DNA from: Chloroflexi bacterium UBA6077
GTDB lineage: Bacteria; Chloroflexota; UBA6077
NCBI GenBank assembly: GCA_002436065.1
Contig: DIXP01000026.1
Span: 1 to 53,579, forward strand
Reading direction: 5' to 3'
DNA: 53,579 nucleotides
This document shows positions 39,648 through 48,369 of this stretch, one piece after another (position 1 is the stretch's first letter; each line of letters opens with the position of its first letter). The notes beneath the pieces are model-generated. The model saw only the letters and a list, made by a program, of their open reading frames with translations, was not told where the DNA came from and searched no databases. The position numbers and the translations under genes are program-made.

Positions 39648-39829
39648 TAACAAATAAACCTGACACGGTATGGCTAACAGGCGTGTCCACACTGCGGGAG
39701 GGCGAGCCTCCTGGCGAGCCACCTGTTGGAGTCTGTCGCCTGCTCCCCCTACTGGACGGCTCAGCAGGAGCTTCGCCCTCCCGGGCAGGAGCTTCGCCCT
39801 CCTCGGGCTACTGTCAGGTTTATTTGTTA
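39648..39829. mobile_element. MITE-like element, 182 bp
   Basis: 18-bp perfect terminal inverted repeats, TAACAAATAAACCTGACA at 39648-39665 and its reverse complement at 39812-39829. The interior has a duplicated GCAGGAGCTTCGCCCTCC-like unit and no ORF. No target-site duplication is evident. It fills most of the 414-base gap between hemB and the HIT gene. Confidence 0.6.
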
Positions 39830-39932
39830 GCGACCATCAGGGCCGAGACATCACACTAGTCCGCGAAGAGCCCCGAGACGGGTGCCCCGAGAGGCCGAGA
39901 TGCGGGGATGGGAGCCTCTCGCTGCGTCCGGT

Positions 39933-40274
39933 CTATCCCGGAGGCCACTGCATCGCCCGGCCGCCGAGGAGGTGCAGGTGGATGTGGTGCACGGTCTGGC
40001 CGGCATCGGGCCCGGAGTTGAGGACCATCCGAAAACCCCTTTCGGCCAGCCCCTCTCGCTCAGCAAGCACCGCCGCCGCCCGCACCAACTCCCCTATCAG
40101 AGCATCGTTCTCCGGCTTGAGGTCCAGGGTCGCGGGGATGTGCTCGTTGGGTATCACCACGATGTGCACCGGCGCCTGGGGGTTGATGTCACGGAAAGCG
40201 GTGATCTTCTCGTCCTGATAGACGATGTCGGCAGGGATCTCCCGAGCCACGATCTTATCGAAGATGCAATCCAT
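39933..40274 (-). CDS. HIT family protein (HINT/PKCI-like)
   Basis: A 113-aa protein with the histidine triad TVHHIHLHLLGGR and the N-terminal MDCIFDKIVAREIPADIVYQ, HIVVIPNEHIPA. It is a purine-nucleotide phosphoramidase-type hydrolase. AGGAGGAGAAT precedes the ATG. It overlaps the mtaB end by 20 bases and is the last gene of that operon. Confidence 0.95.
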   Translation of the reverse strand: MDCIFDKIVAREIPADIVYQDEKITAFRDINPQAPVHIVVIPNEHIPATLDLKPENDALIGELVRAAAVLAEREGLAERGFRMVLNSGPDAGQTVHHIHLHLLGGRAMQWPPG

Positions 40275-41811
40275 ATTCTCCTCCTATCGAAGCGACGACA
40301 CCCTCGCCGGCCAGCCGCACAACTCGCGCTGACGTGATCTGGCCGGCCAATCCATCGAGTCCCGTCGCATAGACTCGGACGTAATTGTCCGACAGCCCCG
40401 ACCACCTGGGACGATCACTCGAGGGCAGGTCCAGCTTGCGAGCATCCCCATGGGGCAGTGGTTCCTCCCAGAGAACCGAAAGCTGCGCGCCGACGAACTG
40501 GGCTCGGAACCGCTCTCCACACTCCTTCGCCAGGGCAATGAGACGATCGCTCCGCAGCTGTTTGACCTTGGGATCCACCTGCTCCGGCATCGTCGCCGCG
40601 GGGGTCCCCGCCCTGGGCGAGTACTTGAAGACATGGAACCCGGCCATGCCGACAGAGCGCAGGAACTCCTCTGTCTGCCGATACTCATCCTCGGTCTCTC
40701 CGGGGAAGCCGACGATCACATCGGTGGTGATCGCCACGCCGGGCAGCGCCTGCTTCGCCTCCACAACGATGCGCGCGTACTGTTCCACATTGTAGCGTCT
40801 GCGCATCCGCTTGAGAACCGAGCCGCAGCCGCTCTGGAGCGATAGATGGAGGTGCCGGCACAGCCTCCCAGAGTCCCAAAGGGGGTAGAAGCTGGGGGAC
40901 CAATCCTCGGGCTGCAGGGAAGAGAGCCGTATTCGAGGAATCTCGGTCTCGGCCAGGATCCTCTTGATCAGGCGGAGCAGGCCAAGCCCGCGCACCGTCG
41001 AATCGGTCTGATCAGACTGATCGGTTGGGTCGGAGCTATGATCGCGGCCGTAGGTGGTGATGTTGACCCCTGTCAGTACCACCTCCTGGCGACCCTCCGC
41101 AGTGAGCGCACGGATCTCCGCCAGCACATCTGCCGCCGGCCGGCTCCGCCGGTGCCCCCGGGCGTGAGGGACGATACAGTAGGAGCAGTAGTTGTCGCAT
41201 CCCTCCTGGATCTTCACGAAGGCGCGGGTGCGGGGGACGGACCCCACCCCCCGGCCCCCTCCCCCACGGGGAGAGGGGGAGGCGAGGACTCCCTCTCCCA
41301 GAGGGAGAGGGTCGGGGTGAGGGCTGCTCGGGCAGCAACCAGATTGGCCCCTCACCCTGGCCCTCTCCCGCGGGGAGAGGGGAACCTTCTCCCCCCTTCC
41401 CGTGTCGGGAAGGGGGGCAGGGGGGGTTAGGTCAGCGTCCTTCCCCACCGTCAGCTCGCGCCCCCGCAACGCCTCGACCAGCCGATCCTTCTCCCTGTTG
41501 CTGAGGACGGCACCGACACCCTCGATTGCGGAAACCGTCTCTGCCTCCATCTCGGCGTAGCAGCCCGCTACCACGACGAACGCCTCGGGATTAGCGCGGA
41601 CGGCCTGTCGGATCAACTGGCGCGACTTGCGGTCCCCGATGTGGGTCACCGTGCAGGAGTTCACCACGCACAGGTCGGCTGGCTGGCCAAAAGGGACCAG
41701 GATGACTCCTGCCTGCTCCAGGCAACGGGCCATCTGGTCACTCTCACTCTGATTCAGCTTGCAGCCCAGGGTCGCTATGGACGCAGTGCGTATCTGCTTC
41801 AAGGTGAGCAA
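40255..41811 (-). CDS. mtaB: tRNA (ms2t6A37) methylthiotransferase MtaB-like, with repeat insertion
   Basis: A radical-SAM methylthiotransferase that adds a methylthio group to t6A37 of tRNA. The N-terminal UPF0004 cluster cysteines are in LGCKLNQ, VNSCTVT and AGCYAEM, the radical-SAM CxxxCxxC is CDNYCSYC, and the C-terminus has a TRAM-like end. At 518 aa it is ~70 longer than usual, because a GC-rich repeat (41243-41436) is translated in frame between the two domains as PDTGRGEKVPLSPRER...SPHPDPLPLGEG. It sits in the natural linker, so the enzyme may still work. The start is unclear: TTG 41811 or 41802, and the frame is open to 41886. Confidence 0.9.
   Translation of the reverse strand: MLTLKQIRTASIATLGCKLNQSESDQMARCLEQAGVILVPFGQPADLCVVNSCTVTHIGDRKSRQLIRQAVRANPEAFVVVAGCYAEMEAETVSAIEGVGAVLSNREKDRLVEALRGRELTVGKDADLTPPAPLPDTGRGEKVPLSPRERARVRGQSGCCPSSPHPDPLPLGEGVLASPSPRGGGGRGVGSVPRTRAFVKIQEGCDNYCSYCIVPHARGHRRSRPAADVLAEIRALTAEGRQEVVLTGVNITTYGRDHSSDPTDQSDQTDSTVRGLGLLRLIKRILAETEIPRIRLSSLQPEDWSPSFYPLWDSGRLCRHLHLSLQSGCGSVLKRMRRRYNVEQYARIVVEAKQALPGVAITTDVIVGFPGETEDEYRQTEEFLRSVGMAGFHVFKYSPRAGTPAATMPEQVDPKVKQLRSDRLIALAKECGERFRAQFVGAQLSVLWEEPLPHGDARKLDLPSSDRPRWSGLSDNYVRVYATGLDGLAGQITSARVVRLAGEGVVASIGGEYGLHLR
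41243..41436. repeat. GC-rich palindromic repeat inserted in frame in mtaB
   Basis: It carries CCCTCTCCC...GGGAGAGGG arms and GGTCGGGGTGAGGG like the intergenic copy at 44381-44482. The insertion keeps the frame open. Confidence 0.75.
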
Positions 41812-41818
41812 GATCCTC

Positions 41819-42685
41819 TCACTTGCGTGGCACGACCCGGACAGGGGCGTCCAGGCCAAGGCCAGTGAGGCGGGCCGCGGAGCCACTAGGTAGCGCCACC
41901 TCGAGGTAGCCGGAACTGCCGAGCAGGGCTACCAGGCCGCTGCCCTCGGCATAGGTCCGGACCAGCCCCTGGATATGGTGGCCACCTATCTCCACCATCA
42001 CCGACCCTTTCGGCAGGTCCTTTGCCCGCAAGCTGGTGATGAGGTTTCCAAAGTGATCCACGTGGATCACTCCTCCCTCCACCCCGCCCTCCGGGAGCTT
42101 TCGGGCAACCGGCAGCTCGAAAGCCCGAAGGCTGACCATCGCCGGTCCAAAGCTCTCCACCGGCTCACCGAGGGAGAGGTAAGCCGCGACGGGTGCGAAG
42201 ATGTCCCGACCGTGAAAGGTGCTGCTGGGGTTCTGGAGCCAGTAGCAGCTCTCAGCAATACGCACCGCCCGCCACCCCTCGGGGATCGCCGCGCGCACGG
42301 TTCCCGCCCCATCCAGTAGCGTCGGCCCTCGCTCCGCTGCCGAGCCGTCGGCGGCCAGCAGGTAGCTCAGGACACCGTTGTCCGGGCAGACGAAGAGGGC
42401 GTCTCCGGTGTCCAGGATCACCCCAACCCGTGAGGTGCCAACCTCTGGATCCACCACCACGAGGTGGACCGTCCGACGGGGGAAATGGCGGTGGGCGGTG
42501 TGGAGAACGAACGCTGCGACCCGTACGTCCTGCGGCGGGACGTCATGGGTCACGTCCACCAGGACCGCCGCCGGGTTGATACCCAGCATAACCCCCTTCA
42601 TCGAAGCCACATAGCCGTCCAGCAGGCCGAAATCCGTGAGAAGAGTCACGACGCCAGAGACCGATCTCCGCGATTCCCTATCCAT
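41819..42685 (-). CDS. SAM hydroxide adenosyltransferase / hydrolase-like (DUF62)
   Basis: A 288-aa protein of the DUF62 family: VVTLLTDFGLLDGYVASMKG, DVTHDVPPQD, VVDPEVGTSR, FVCPDNGVLSYLL and HVDHFGNLITSL. It is thought to hydrolyse S-adenosylmethionine with hydroxide as nucleophile. ATG 42685 is chosen because the frame beyond it (to 42763) lies inside rsmE; it overlaps the rsmE stop by eight bases. It is in the dnaJ-HIT gene set. Confidence 0.9.
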   Translation of the reverse strand: MDRESRRSVSGVVTLLTDFGLLDGYVASMKGVMLGINPAAVLVDVTHDVPPQDVRVAAFVLHTAHRHFPRRTVHLVVVDPEVGTSRVGVILDTGDALFVCPDNGVLSYLLAADGSAAERGPTLLDGAGTVRAAIPEGWRAVRIAESCYWLQNPSSTFHGRDIFAPVAAYLSLGEPVESFGPAMVSLRAFELPVARKLPEGGVEGGVIHVDHFGNLITSLRAKDLPKGSVMVEIGGHHIQGLVRTYAEGSGLVALLGSSGYLEVALPSGSAARLTGLGLDAPVRVVPRK

Positions 42686-43457
42686 CCAACTCCCCCATTT
42701 TGCACAGCACCACCGTAGCCACCACCAGCGCAGCCGTCTCAGCCCTAAGTATCCGAGGGCCAAGGCTCACCACCTTCACTCCAGCCGACCGGGCGACCTC
42801 GGACTCTCTCTCCGAGAAGCCCCCCTCGGGACCCACCAGCAGCAAGACCATAGGGCGCACACCATGCCGCTCACCCGAAGCAGCGAAGATACCCGCTTCC
42901 TTCAGCAGGGTCCCCATCCCCAGCGACCGCTCCTCCTCCCACGCCATAGCCGCCAGGGCCGCCTGGCCCGCCTCGTGGCAGGCTTCCTCGAAGGAGACAA
43001 GGGATTTCACCTGGGGGAGCAGTGCTCGCCCGGACTGCTCGGCGGCCTCCCGCACTATCTCCCGCCACCGCTCCAGCTTTCGATCGACCTCGACCTTCGA
43101 TGGTCTCGAGACACACCGCTCGCTCAGGACAGGGACGAAGCGGGACACCCCTATCTCAGTGCCCTTCTGGAGCACCCACTCCAGTTTCTGGCCCTTGAGC
43201 AGGGCCTGGCACAACACCAACTCGACCCCGGGCTCGGTGTCCAGCCGCTCCCGCCCCGAGACCTCCGCTGTGACACCACTCTTGGAGACCGAGACAAGGC
43301 TAGCCGAGTAGCGATATCCCGAGTTGTCCAGCAGGTAGACCAGATCGCCCGGCTGAAGGCGCAATACCCTGGCTATCTGGTGGGCAACCTGCCCCCGCAG
43401 TTCGGCTCGATCCCCCTGGACCGAGTCCGGCTCCACGAAGAAGCTATGCCCCGCCAC
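42678..43457 (-). CDS. rsmE: 16S rRNA (uracil1498-N3)-methyltransferase
   Basis: A 259-aa protein of SPOUT fold: LLVGPEGGFSERE and LGPRILRAETAAL, the knotted SAM-binding end. The N-terminal PUA-like domain has HQIARVLRLQPGD. GTG 43457 overlaps the prmA stop by 14 bases, so translation is probably coupled; the frame is open to 43505. Confidence 0.94.
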   Translation of the reverse strand: MAGHSFFVEPDSVQGDRAELRGQVAHQIARVLRLQPGDLVYLLDNSGYRYSASLVSVSKSGVTAEVSGRERLDTEPGVELVLCQALLKGQKLEWVLQKGTEIGVSRFVPVLSERCVSRPSKVEVDRKLERWREIVREAAEQSGRALLPQVKSLVSFEEACHEAGQAALAAMAWEEERSLGMGTLLKEAGIFAASGERHGVRPMVLLLVGPEGGFSERESEVARSAGVKVVSLGPRILRAETAALVVATVVLCKMGELDG

Positions 43458-44358
43458 GCCGGCACACCATGGCACGCCAATCGCCCTCGGCCATCGTCTC
43501 CTCAATGCGGAGTCCCGCCTGCGTCAGAGCCTCCCGCACCCCCTCCTCGCGATCGGCGATGATGCCCGAGGTTACCAACACCCCCCGAGGACCCAGGGCG
43601 TCGTGGAGGTGCTGCGACAGATCGATGATGACGCTGGCGATAATGTTGGCAAGTACCAGGTCGTAGGGTCCAGCAAGGACACCAGCCCCTGAATTGATGC
43701 TGCCCTGGGACACATGGACACGATCCGCAAGGCCATTCAGTTCGGCGTTCTTACGGGCCACCTCCACGGCCACGGAGTCCACATCCACCGCCACCACCTC
43801 GGTAGCGCCCAGCTTGGCCGCCGCGAGGGACAGAATGCCGGAACCTGTGCCCACGTCCAGTACCCGCATCCCCTCCTGGACGAACCGCTCACAGGCCAGA
43901 GCGCACATTCGAGTGGTGGGGTGGAGTCCGGTGCCGAAGGCCATACCTGGGTCTATCTCCAGCACCACCTCCCCGGCTCCGGGCTCGTACTCCCTCCAGG
44001 AAGGTTTGATAACCAGCCTATTGCCGATCTTCTGAACGAAGAAGAACCTCTTCCAGGCCTCGGCCCAATCCTCCTCGGCCAACCTGGTCACCTTCAACGG
44101 CTCGACCCTCCGGAGCTGGGACAGGTGCCACAGCGCCTCCTCGACCCGATGGACCGTCTCCTCCCAGTCTCCGTCCTCAGGGAGATAGCTCTTCACGACA
44201 ACCGGCCTGGTGGGGTCGAACTCCACCCTACCCGGCTCCGCCGACTCGGAAAGCGGCTCCTCGATGGCCACACCACCCTGGCCCATTCGGGCAAACAGCT
44301 CCGCCACCGACTCGACGGCCTCGGCCTCAACTTCAGTGCTAAGTTCGATCCAGATCAA
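43444..44358 (-). CDS. prmA: Ribosomal protein L11 methyltransferase
   Basis: A 304-aa protein with motif I VLDVGTGSGILSLAAAKLG followed by VVAVDVD and the PrmA LANIIASV segment, and the N-terminal WIELSTEVEAEAVESVAELF. It methylates ribosomal L11. TTG 44358 is the start, with GAGGAG eight bases upstream. The dnaJ-prmA-rsmE order is common. Confidence 0.94.
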   Translation of the reverse strand: MIWIELSTEVEAEAVESVAELFARMGQGGVAIEEPLSESAEPGRVEFDPTRPVVVKSYLPEDGDWEETVHRVEEALWHLSQLRRVEPLKVTRLAEEDWAEAWKRFFFVQKIGNRLVIKPSWREYEPGAGEVVLEIDPGMAFGTGLHPTTRMCALACERFVQEGMRVLDVGTGSGILSLAAAKLGATEVVAVDVDSVAVEVARKNAELNGLADRVHVSQGSINSGAGVLAGPYDLVLANIIASVIIDLSQHLHDALGPRGVLVTSGIIADREEGVREALTQAGLRIEETMAEGDWRAMVCRRGGA

Positions 44359-44380
44359 GAGTGCTGCTCCTCAACTGATT

Positions 44381-44482
44381 TCCCTCTCCCTCGGGGAGAG
44401 GGTCAGGGTGAGGGGAAACGTTGGTGAGCAGGCAAGGCTGCCCTCACCCCGACCCTCTCCCACTGCGGTAGGAGAGGGAGAG
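44381..44482. repeat. GC-rich palindromic intergenic repeat
   Basis: CCCTCTCCC/GGGAGAGGG-type arms with GGTCAGGGTGAGGGG and its near complement CCCTCACCCCGACCCTC. It is the same family as the insertion in mtaB and lies between dnaJ and prmA. Confidence 0.7.
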
Positions 44483-44486
44483 AAGA

Positions 44487-44515
44487 AGTAGCCACGGCGA
44501 TGCACCGTGGCTACT
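44487..44515 (-). terminator. Terminator after dnaJ
   Basis: AGTAGCCACGG/CCGTGGCTACT (11 bp, 7-base loop), followed on the minus strand by TCTTCTCTCC. It is 33 bases after the dnaJ stop. Confidence 0.7.
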
Positions 44516-44548
44516 CTACCATCCTTGTACTGTCGGAGCGAGTTGCCC

Positions 44549-45679
44549 TTACTTGCCCCTCATCTTCTTGGCAAGCTTGTCCAGCAGGCCCTCGTCGCCC
44601 GAGTCCTTCTTGAAGCTCTCTTCCAGCCGCCTCAGCAGCTCCCGCTGCTCCTCCGACAGCTTGGTGGGCACGGTCACAGACACGCGCACCAGTTGGTCGC
44701 CTCGGCCGCGGTCCCGGAGATATGGGACCCCTTTCCCCTTGATCCGCAGCACCCTGTTCGGCTGCGTGCCGGCCGGCACCTTCAGGGTAGCAGGGCCATC
44801 CACGGTTGGGACCTCGATCTCGTCACCAAGGGCCGCCTGGGCCATGTTGATGGGAAGGTCGATGACGATGTCGTTGGCCTCGCGCCGGAAGAGGTCGTGA
44901 GGCTTGACACTCACCACGATGTACAGGTTGCCCCGTGGGCCACCGTTGCCCCCAGGCTCTCCCTCGCCGGACAGCCGTATCTGGGTACCATCCTCGATGC
45001 CCGCCGGGACGGTAATCCGAAGCTGCCTGGTGACCCGCTCCATGCCCTGCCCGTGACAGTTGGTGCAGGGAGATGTGATCACCGTGCCCTTGCCCTGGCA
45101 GGCGTTGCACAGCACCACGTTGACGAACTGCCCCAGCATCGACTGCTGGACGCGCCGAATCTGCCCCTCGCCGTTGCAGCGGGTGCACTTGGTAGGCTGG
45201 GTACCTGGCTCGGCACCTGAGCCCGAACAGACGTGGCAGCTCTCCATACGAGGGATCTTGAGATCCCTCTCACTCCCAAAGATCGACTCCTCGAACTCCA
45301 CGGTAAGGTCGTACCGGAGATCGCTCCCCCGCTGAGGGGAGTTCCGGCGCGCCGAAGCCGCACCCCCTCCAAAGAAGGTCTCGAAGATATCGCCAAAGGG
45401 GAAGCCGTTCCCGAAGCCCTCGAAGCCACCTGCGCCACCGGAGCCAAACCCACCGTTCACGCCAGCGTGGCCGAACTGGTCGTAGCGGGCTCGCTTGTCA
45501 GAGTCGCAGAGGACCTCATAGGCCTCCGCAGCCTCCTTGAAGCGGTCGGCCGCCCCCTTGTCCGGATTCCGGTCAGGATGGTACTGGAAAGCCAGCTTCC
45601 TGTATGCCTTTTTGATCTCGTCAGCTGAGGCGTTGCGGCCAACGCCCAGCACCTCATAGTAGTCTCTCTTGATCGCCAT
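44549..45679 (-). CDS. dnaJ: Chaperone protein DnaJ
   Basis: A 376-aa protein with a J domain (HPD at residues 34-36), a Gly/Phe region (GFGSGGAGGFEGFGNGF), four CxxCxGxG-type zinc motifs and the DnaJ C-terminal domain. It stimulates DnaK. ATG 45679 gives the normal start, four residues inside the open frame. Its own promoter lies at 45762-45790. Confidence 0.97.
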   Translation of the reverse strand: MAIKRDYYEVLGVGRNASADEIKKAYRKLAFQYHPDRNPDKGAADRFKEAAEAYEVLCDSDKRARYDQFGHAGVNGGFGSGGAGGFEGFGNGFPFGDIFETFFGGGAASARRNSPQRGSDLRYDLTVEFEESIFGSERDLKIPRMESCHVCSGSGAEPGTQPTKCTRCNGEGQIRRVQQSMLGQFVNVVLCNACQGKGTVITSPCTNCHGQGMERVTRQLRITVPAGIEDGTQIRLSGEGEPGGNGGPRGNLYIVVSVKPHDLFRREANDIVIDLPINMAQAALGDEIEVPTVDGPATLKVPAGTQPNRVLRIKGKGVPYLRDRGRGDQLVRVSVTVPTKLSEEQRELLRRLEESFKKDSGDEGLLDKLAKKMRGK

Positions 45680-45761
45680 GCGGCAGAGCACCTGCCTCGT
45701 TTCAACGGTTTTAGGTCTTCTCTGGCCCTAGCCTATGCTGGCCGCAAGCCCCTAATAAGTA

Positions 45762-45790
45762 AATATACCCCATGCCGGGGGTCTAATCAA
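45762..45790 (-). promoter_or_regulatory. dnaJ promoter
   Basis: On the minus strand TTGATT (45790-45785), 17 bases with a CCCC-GGCAT-GGGG palindrome, TATATT (45767-45762). It lies directly after the dnaK terminator and has no CIRCE, so dnaJ can be expressed without hrcA-grpE-dnaK. Confidence 0.6.
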
Positions 45791-45794
45791 CACA

Positions 45795-45834
45795 CCGCTG
45801 GGAGCAGAGGGCCATTCGCCCGCGCTCCCAGCGG
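45795..45834 (-). terminator. Terminator after dnaK
   Basis: CCGCTGGGAGC / GCTCCCAGCGG, 11-bp perfect arms with an 18-base loop, followed on the minus strand by TGTGTTGATT. The interior shares the 13-mer GGGAGCGCGGGCG with the MITE-like element at 35171-35183. Confidence 0.6.
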
Positions 45835-45860
45835 TCCTCAATGCATATGGTGGACCCTGG

Positions 45861-47759
45861 CTACACTTCCCTGAACTCGCCCTCCACGGTGCCCTCGTCG
45901 GGGCCCTTGCCGCCAGGCTGCTGCTCACCGGGAGGTGGCTGCTGGCCCTCCTGCTGCTGCTGGCCGTACATGTGCTGGCCGATCTTCTGGAGGGACTGGT
46001 TCAACTCGTCGGTCGCCCTTCGGATGTATTGAACATCCTGCCCCTGGAGGGCCGACCGCACCGCCGCTATCTTGCCTTCCACCTCGCTCTTGATCTCCGC
46101 GGGCACCTTGTCCCCCAGCTCTCCGAGCATCTTCTCCGCCTGGTAGGCCGCCGTGTCGCCTACATTGCGGGCCTCGACTTCGTCCTTGCGCTTCGCATCG
46201 TCGGCGGCGTGAAGTTCGGCCTCCTTAACCATCCGGTCGATCTCGTCCTTATTGAGGCCGCTGCTAGCCTGGATGGTGATCCGCTGCTCCTTGCCTGTCG
46301 CCTTATCCTTGGCGGATACGTTCAGGATGCCGTTGGCATCGATGTCGAAAGTAACCTCGACCTGAGGCATACCTCGCGGGGCCGGAGGAATGCCATCCAG
46401 GATAAACCTGCCAAGGCTCTTGTTCTCCGTCGCCATTGGCCGCTCGCCCTGAAGGACGTGGATCTCCACACTGGTCTGGCCATCCGCCGCGGTGGAGAAG
46501 ACCTGGCTCTTGGATGTGGGTATGGTGGTGTTCCGCTCGATCAGCTTGGTGAACACGCCGCCCAAGGTCTCTATGCCCAGGGAAAGGGGCGTAACGTCCA
46601 GCAGCAAGACGTCGCGGACGTCGCCCTTGAGCACGCCGGCCTGGATGGCAGCACCTATGGCCACCACCTCGTCTGGGTTCACACCCTTGTGAGGCTCCTT
46701 GCCGAACAGCTTTTTCACCGCCTCCTGTACCGCAGGCATGCGGGTCTGGCCGCCAACCAGGATCACCTCGTCCACCTGAGCCGCCGTGACCCCAGCATCC
46801 GAGAGGGCCTGCTTCACAGGACCGATGCTCCGGTCGATCAGCTCGGAGGTCAGCTGCTCTAGCTTTGAGCGAGTCAGAGTGATGGTAAGGTGCTTGGGAC
46901 CACTGGCGTCGGCGGTGATGAAGGGCAGGTTAACCTCCGTGGAGAGGGTGGAGGACAGCTCCACCTTGGCCTTTTCCGCGCCCTCCCTCAGCCTCTGAAG
47001 CGCCATCCGGTCCTGGCGAAGGTCGATGCCGTTCTCCTTCTTGAACTCGTCCGCCAGCCAATCGATGACTCGCTGGTCGAAGTCGTCGCCGCCCAGGTGG
47101 GTGTCGCCGTTGGTCGACTTCACCTCGAACACGCCCTCACCCAGCTGTAGGATGGAGATGTCGAAGGTACCGCCGCCCAGGTCGTAGACCGCGATGACCT
47201 CGTCCTTCTTCTTGTCGAGGCCATAGGCCAGGGCTGCGGCCGTCGGCTCGTTGATGATGCGCAGGACATTGAGCCCCGCGATCGTCCCCGCGTCCTTGGT
47301 CGCCTGGCGCTGGCTATCGTTGAAGTAGGCTGGGACGGTGATCACCGCCTCGCTCACCTTTTCCCCCAGATAGGCCTCGGCGTCTGCCCTCAGCTTCTGA
47401 AGGATCATGGCGGATACCTCTGGCGGCGAGTACGCCTTGTTGCCCATGTAGACCTGCACGTCGCCGTTGGACGCCTCGCCCATCTTGTAGGGCACCAGCT
47501 TCCGATCGCGCTCGACATGGGCATCCCGGAACTTGCGCCCCATGAAACGCTTGATGGATGAAACCGTGTTGTCTGGGTTGGTGACTGCCTGTCGCTTGGC
47601 CACCTGGCCGACGAGTCGCTCCCCCGTCTTGGACATGGCTACCACCGACGGTGTGAGCCGGCCACCCTCCGAATTGGGGATGACTGCCGGCTCTCCGCCT
47701 TCCATGACAGCCACTACCGAGTTAGTAGTACCTAGATCGATTCCAATGACCCTCGGCAT
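45861..47759 (-). CDS. dnaK: Chaperone protein DnaK
   Basis: A 632-aa Hsp70: IGIDLGTTNSVVAVMEGG, YDLGGGTFDISILQLG, ILVGGQTRMP, and a substrate-binding domain with a Gln/Gly/Pro-rich C-terminal tail (YGQQQQEGQQPPPGEQQPGG) ending EGEFREV. ATG 47759 has GAGGAG upstream and gives the family start MPRVIGID. It is the third gene of the CIRCE operon. Confidence 0.98.
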   Translation of the reverse strand: MPRVIGIDLGTTNSVVAVMEGGEPAVIPNSEGGRLTPSVVAMSKTGERLVGQVAKRQAVTNPDNTVSSIKRFMGRKFRDAHVERDRKLVPYKMGEASNGDVQVYMGNKAYSPPEVSAMILQKLRADAEAYLGEKVSEAVITVPAYFNDSQRQATKDAGTIAGLNVLRIINEPTAAALAYGLDKKKDEVIAVYDLGGGTFDISILQLGEGVFEVKSTNGDTHLGGDDFDQRVIDWLADEFKKENGIDLRQDRMALQRLREGAEKAKVELSSTLSTEVNLPFITADASGPKHLTITLTRSKLEQLTSELIDRSIGPVKQALSDAGVTAAQVDEVILVGGQTRMPAVQEAVKKLFGKEPHKGVNPDEVVAIGAAIQAGVLKGDVRDVLLLDVTPLSLGIETLGGVFTKLIERNTTIPTSKSQVFSTAADGQTSVEIHVLQGERPMATENKSLGRFILDGIPPAPRGMPQVEVTFDIDANGILNVSAKDKATGKEQRITIQASSGLNKDEIDRMVKEAELHAADDAKRKDEVEARNVGDTAAYQAEKMLGELGDKVPAEIKSEVEGKIAAVRSALQGQDVQYIRRATDELNQSLQKIGQHMYGQQQQEGQQPPPGEQQPGGKGPDEGTVEGEFREV

Positions 47760-47780
47760 GCCTATCACTCCTCACTTGTC

Positions 47781-48356
47781 TTACTGCGCTGTACTGCGTC
47801 GCCTTCCAACCTTTGCCATGGTCGGCCTGATCACGCGATCGTGGAGCCTGTAGCCCTTCTGGAGCTCCTCCACCACCACATCGGTATCACCCTCGCCTTC
47901 TTCCCTCATCACTGCCTCGTGGACGTGGGGATCGAACTCCTTACCGAGGGCATCTATGGGGGCTACCCCTTCCTGCTCGAGAACACTTCTCAGCTTCCTG
48001 TCAATCAGTTTGACACCCTCGACCCAGCCCACCGAACGCTGATTCGCTGGGATCGTGGCGATGGCCCGTTCCAAGTCGTCCAGCACCGGCAGGATCTTGC
48101 CTATCAACGAAGCGTTGGCGAACTTGACCAAATCGGCCCTTTCCTGCTCCGACCGCCGCTTGAAGTTAGCGAAGTCGGCCTCAGCGCGCTGCCAGTTGGC
48201 AATGCCGCGCTCTGCTCGAGCCTTCTCCTCCTCGAGCTGGGTTCGAAGGGCGTCGACATCCCAACCAGTCGCCGTGCCACCCGACTCGCCCGGCGGGCCC
48301 TCGGGCTGCTGTTCATCCGTACCGCCAGGCGCGACATCCCCTGGATCCTTCGCCAT
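47781..48356 (-). CDS. grpE: Nucleotide exchange factor GrpE
   Basis: A 191-aa protein with an acidic/Gly-rich N-terminus, a long helix (AERGIANWQRAEADFANFKRR), and the beta domain VAPIDALGKEFDPHVHEAVMR followed by VVEELQKGYRLHDRVIRPTMAKVG. It releases ADP from DnaK. It lies 13 bases after hrcA and 21 before dnaK. Confidence 0.96.
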   Translation of the reverse strand: MAKDPGDVAPGGTDEQQPEGPPGESGGTATGWDVDALRTQLEEEKARAERGIANWQRAEADFANFKRRSEQERADLVKFANASLIGKILPVLDDLERAIATIPANQRSVGWVEGVKLIDRKLRSVLEQEGVAPIDALGKEFDPHVHEAVMREEGEGDTDVVVEELQKGYRLHDRVIRPTMAKVGRRRSTAQ

Positions 48357-48369
48357 GCTACCTCCACTA

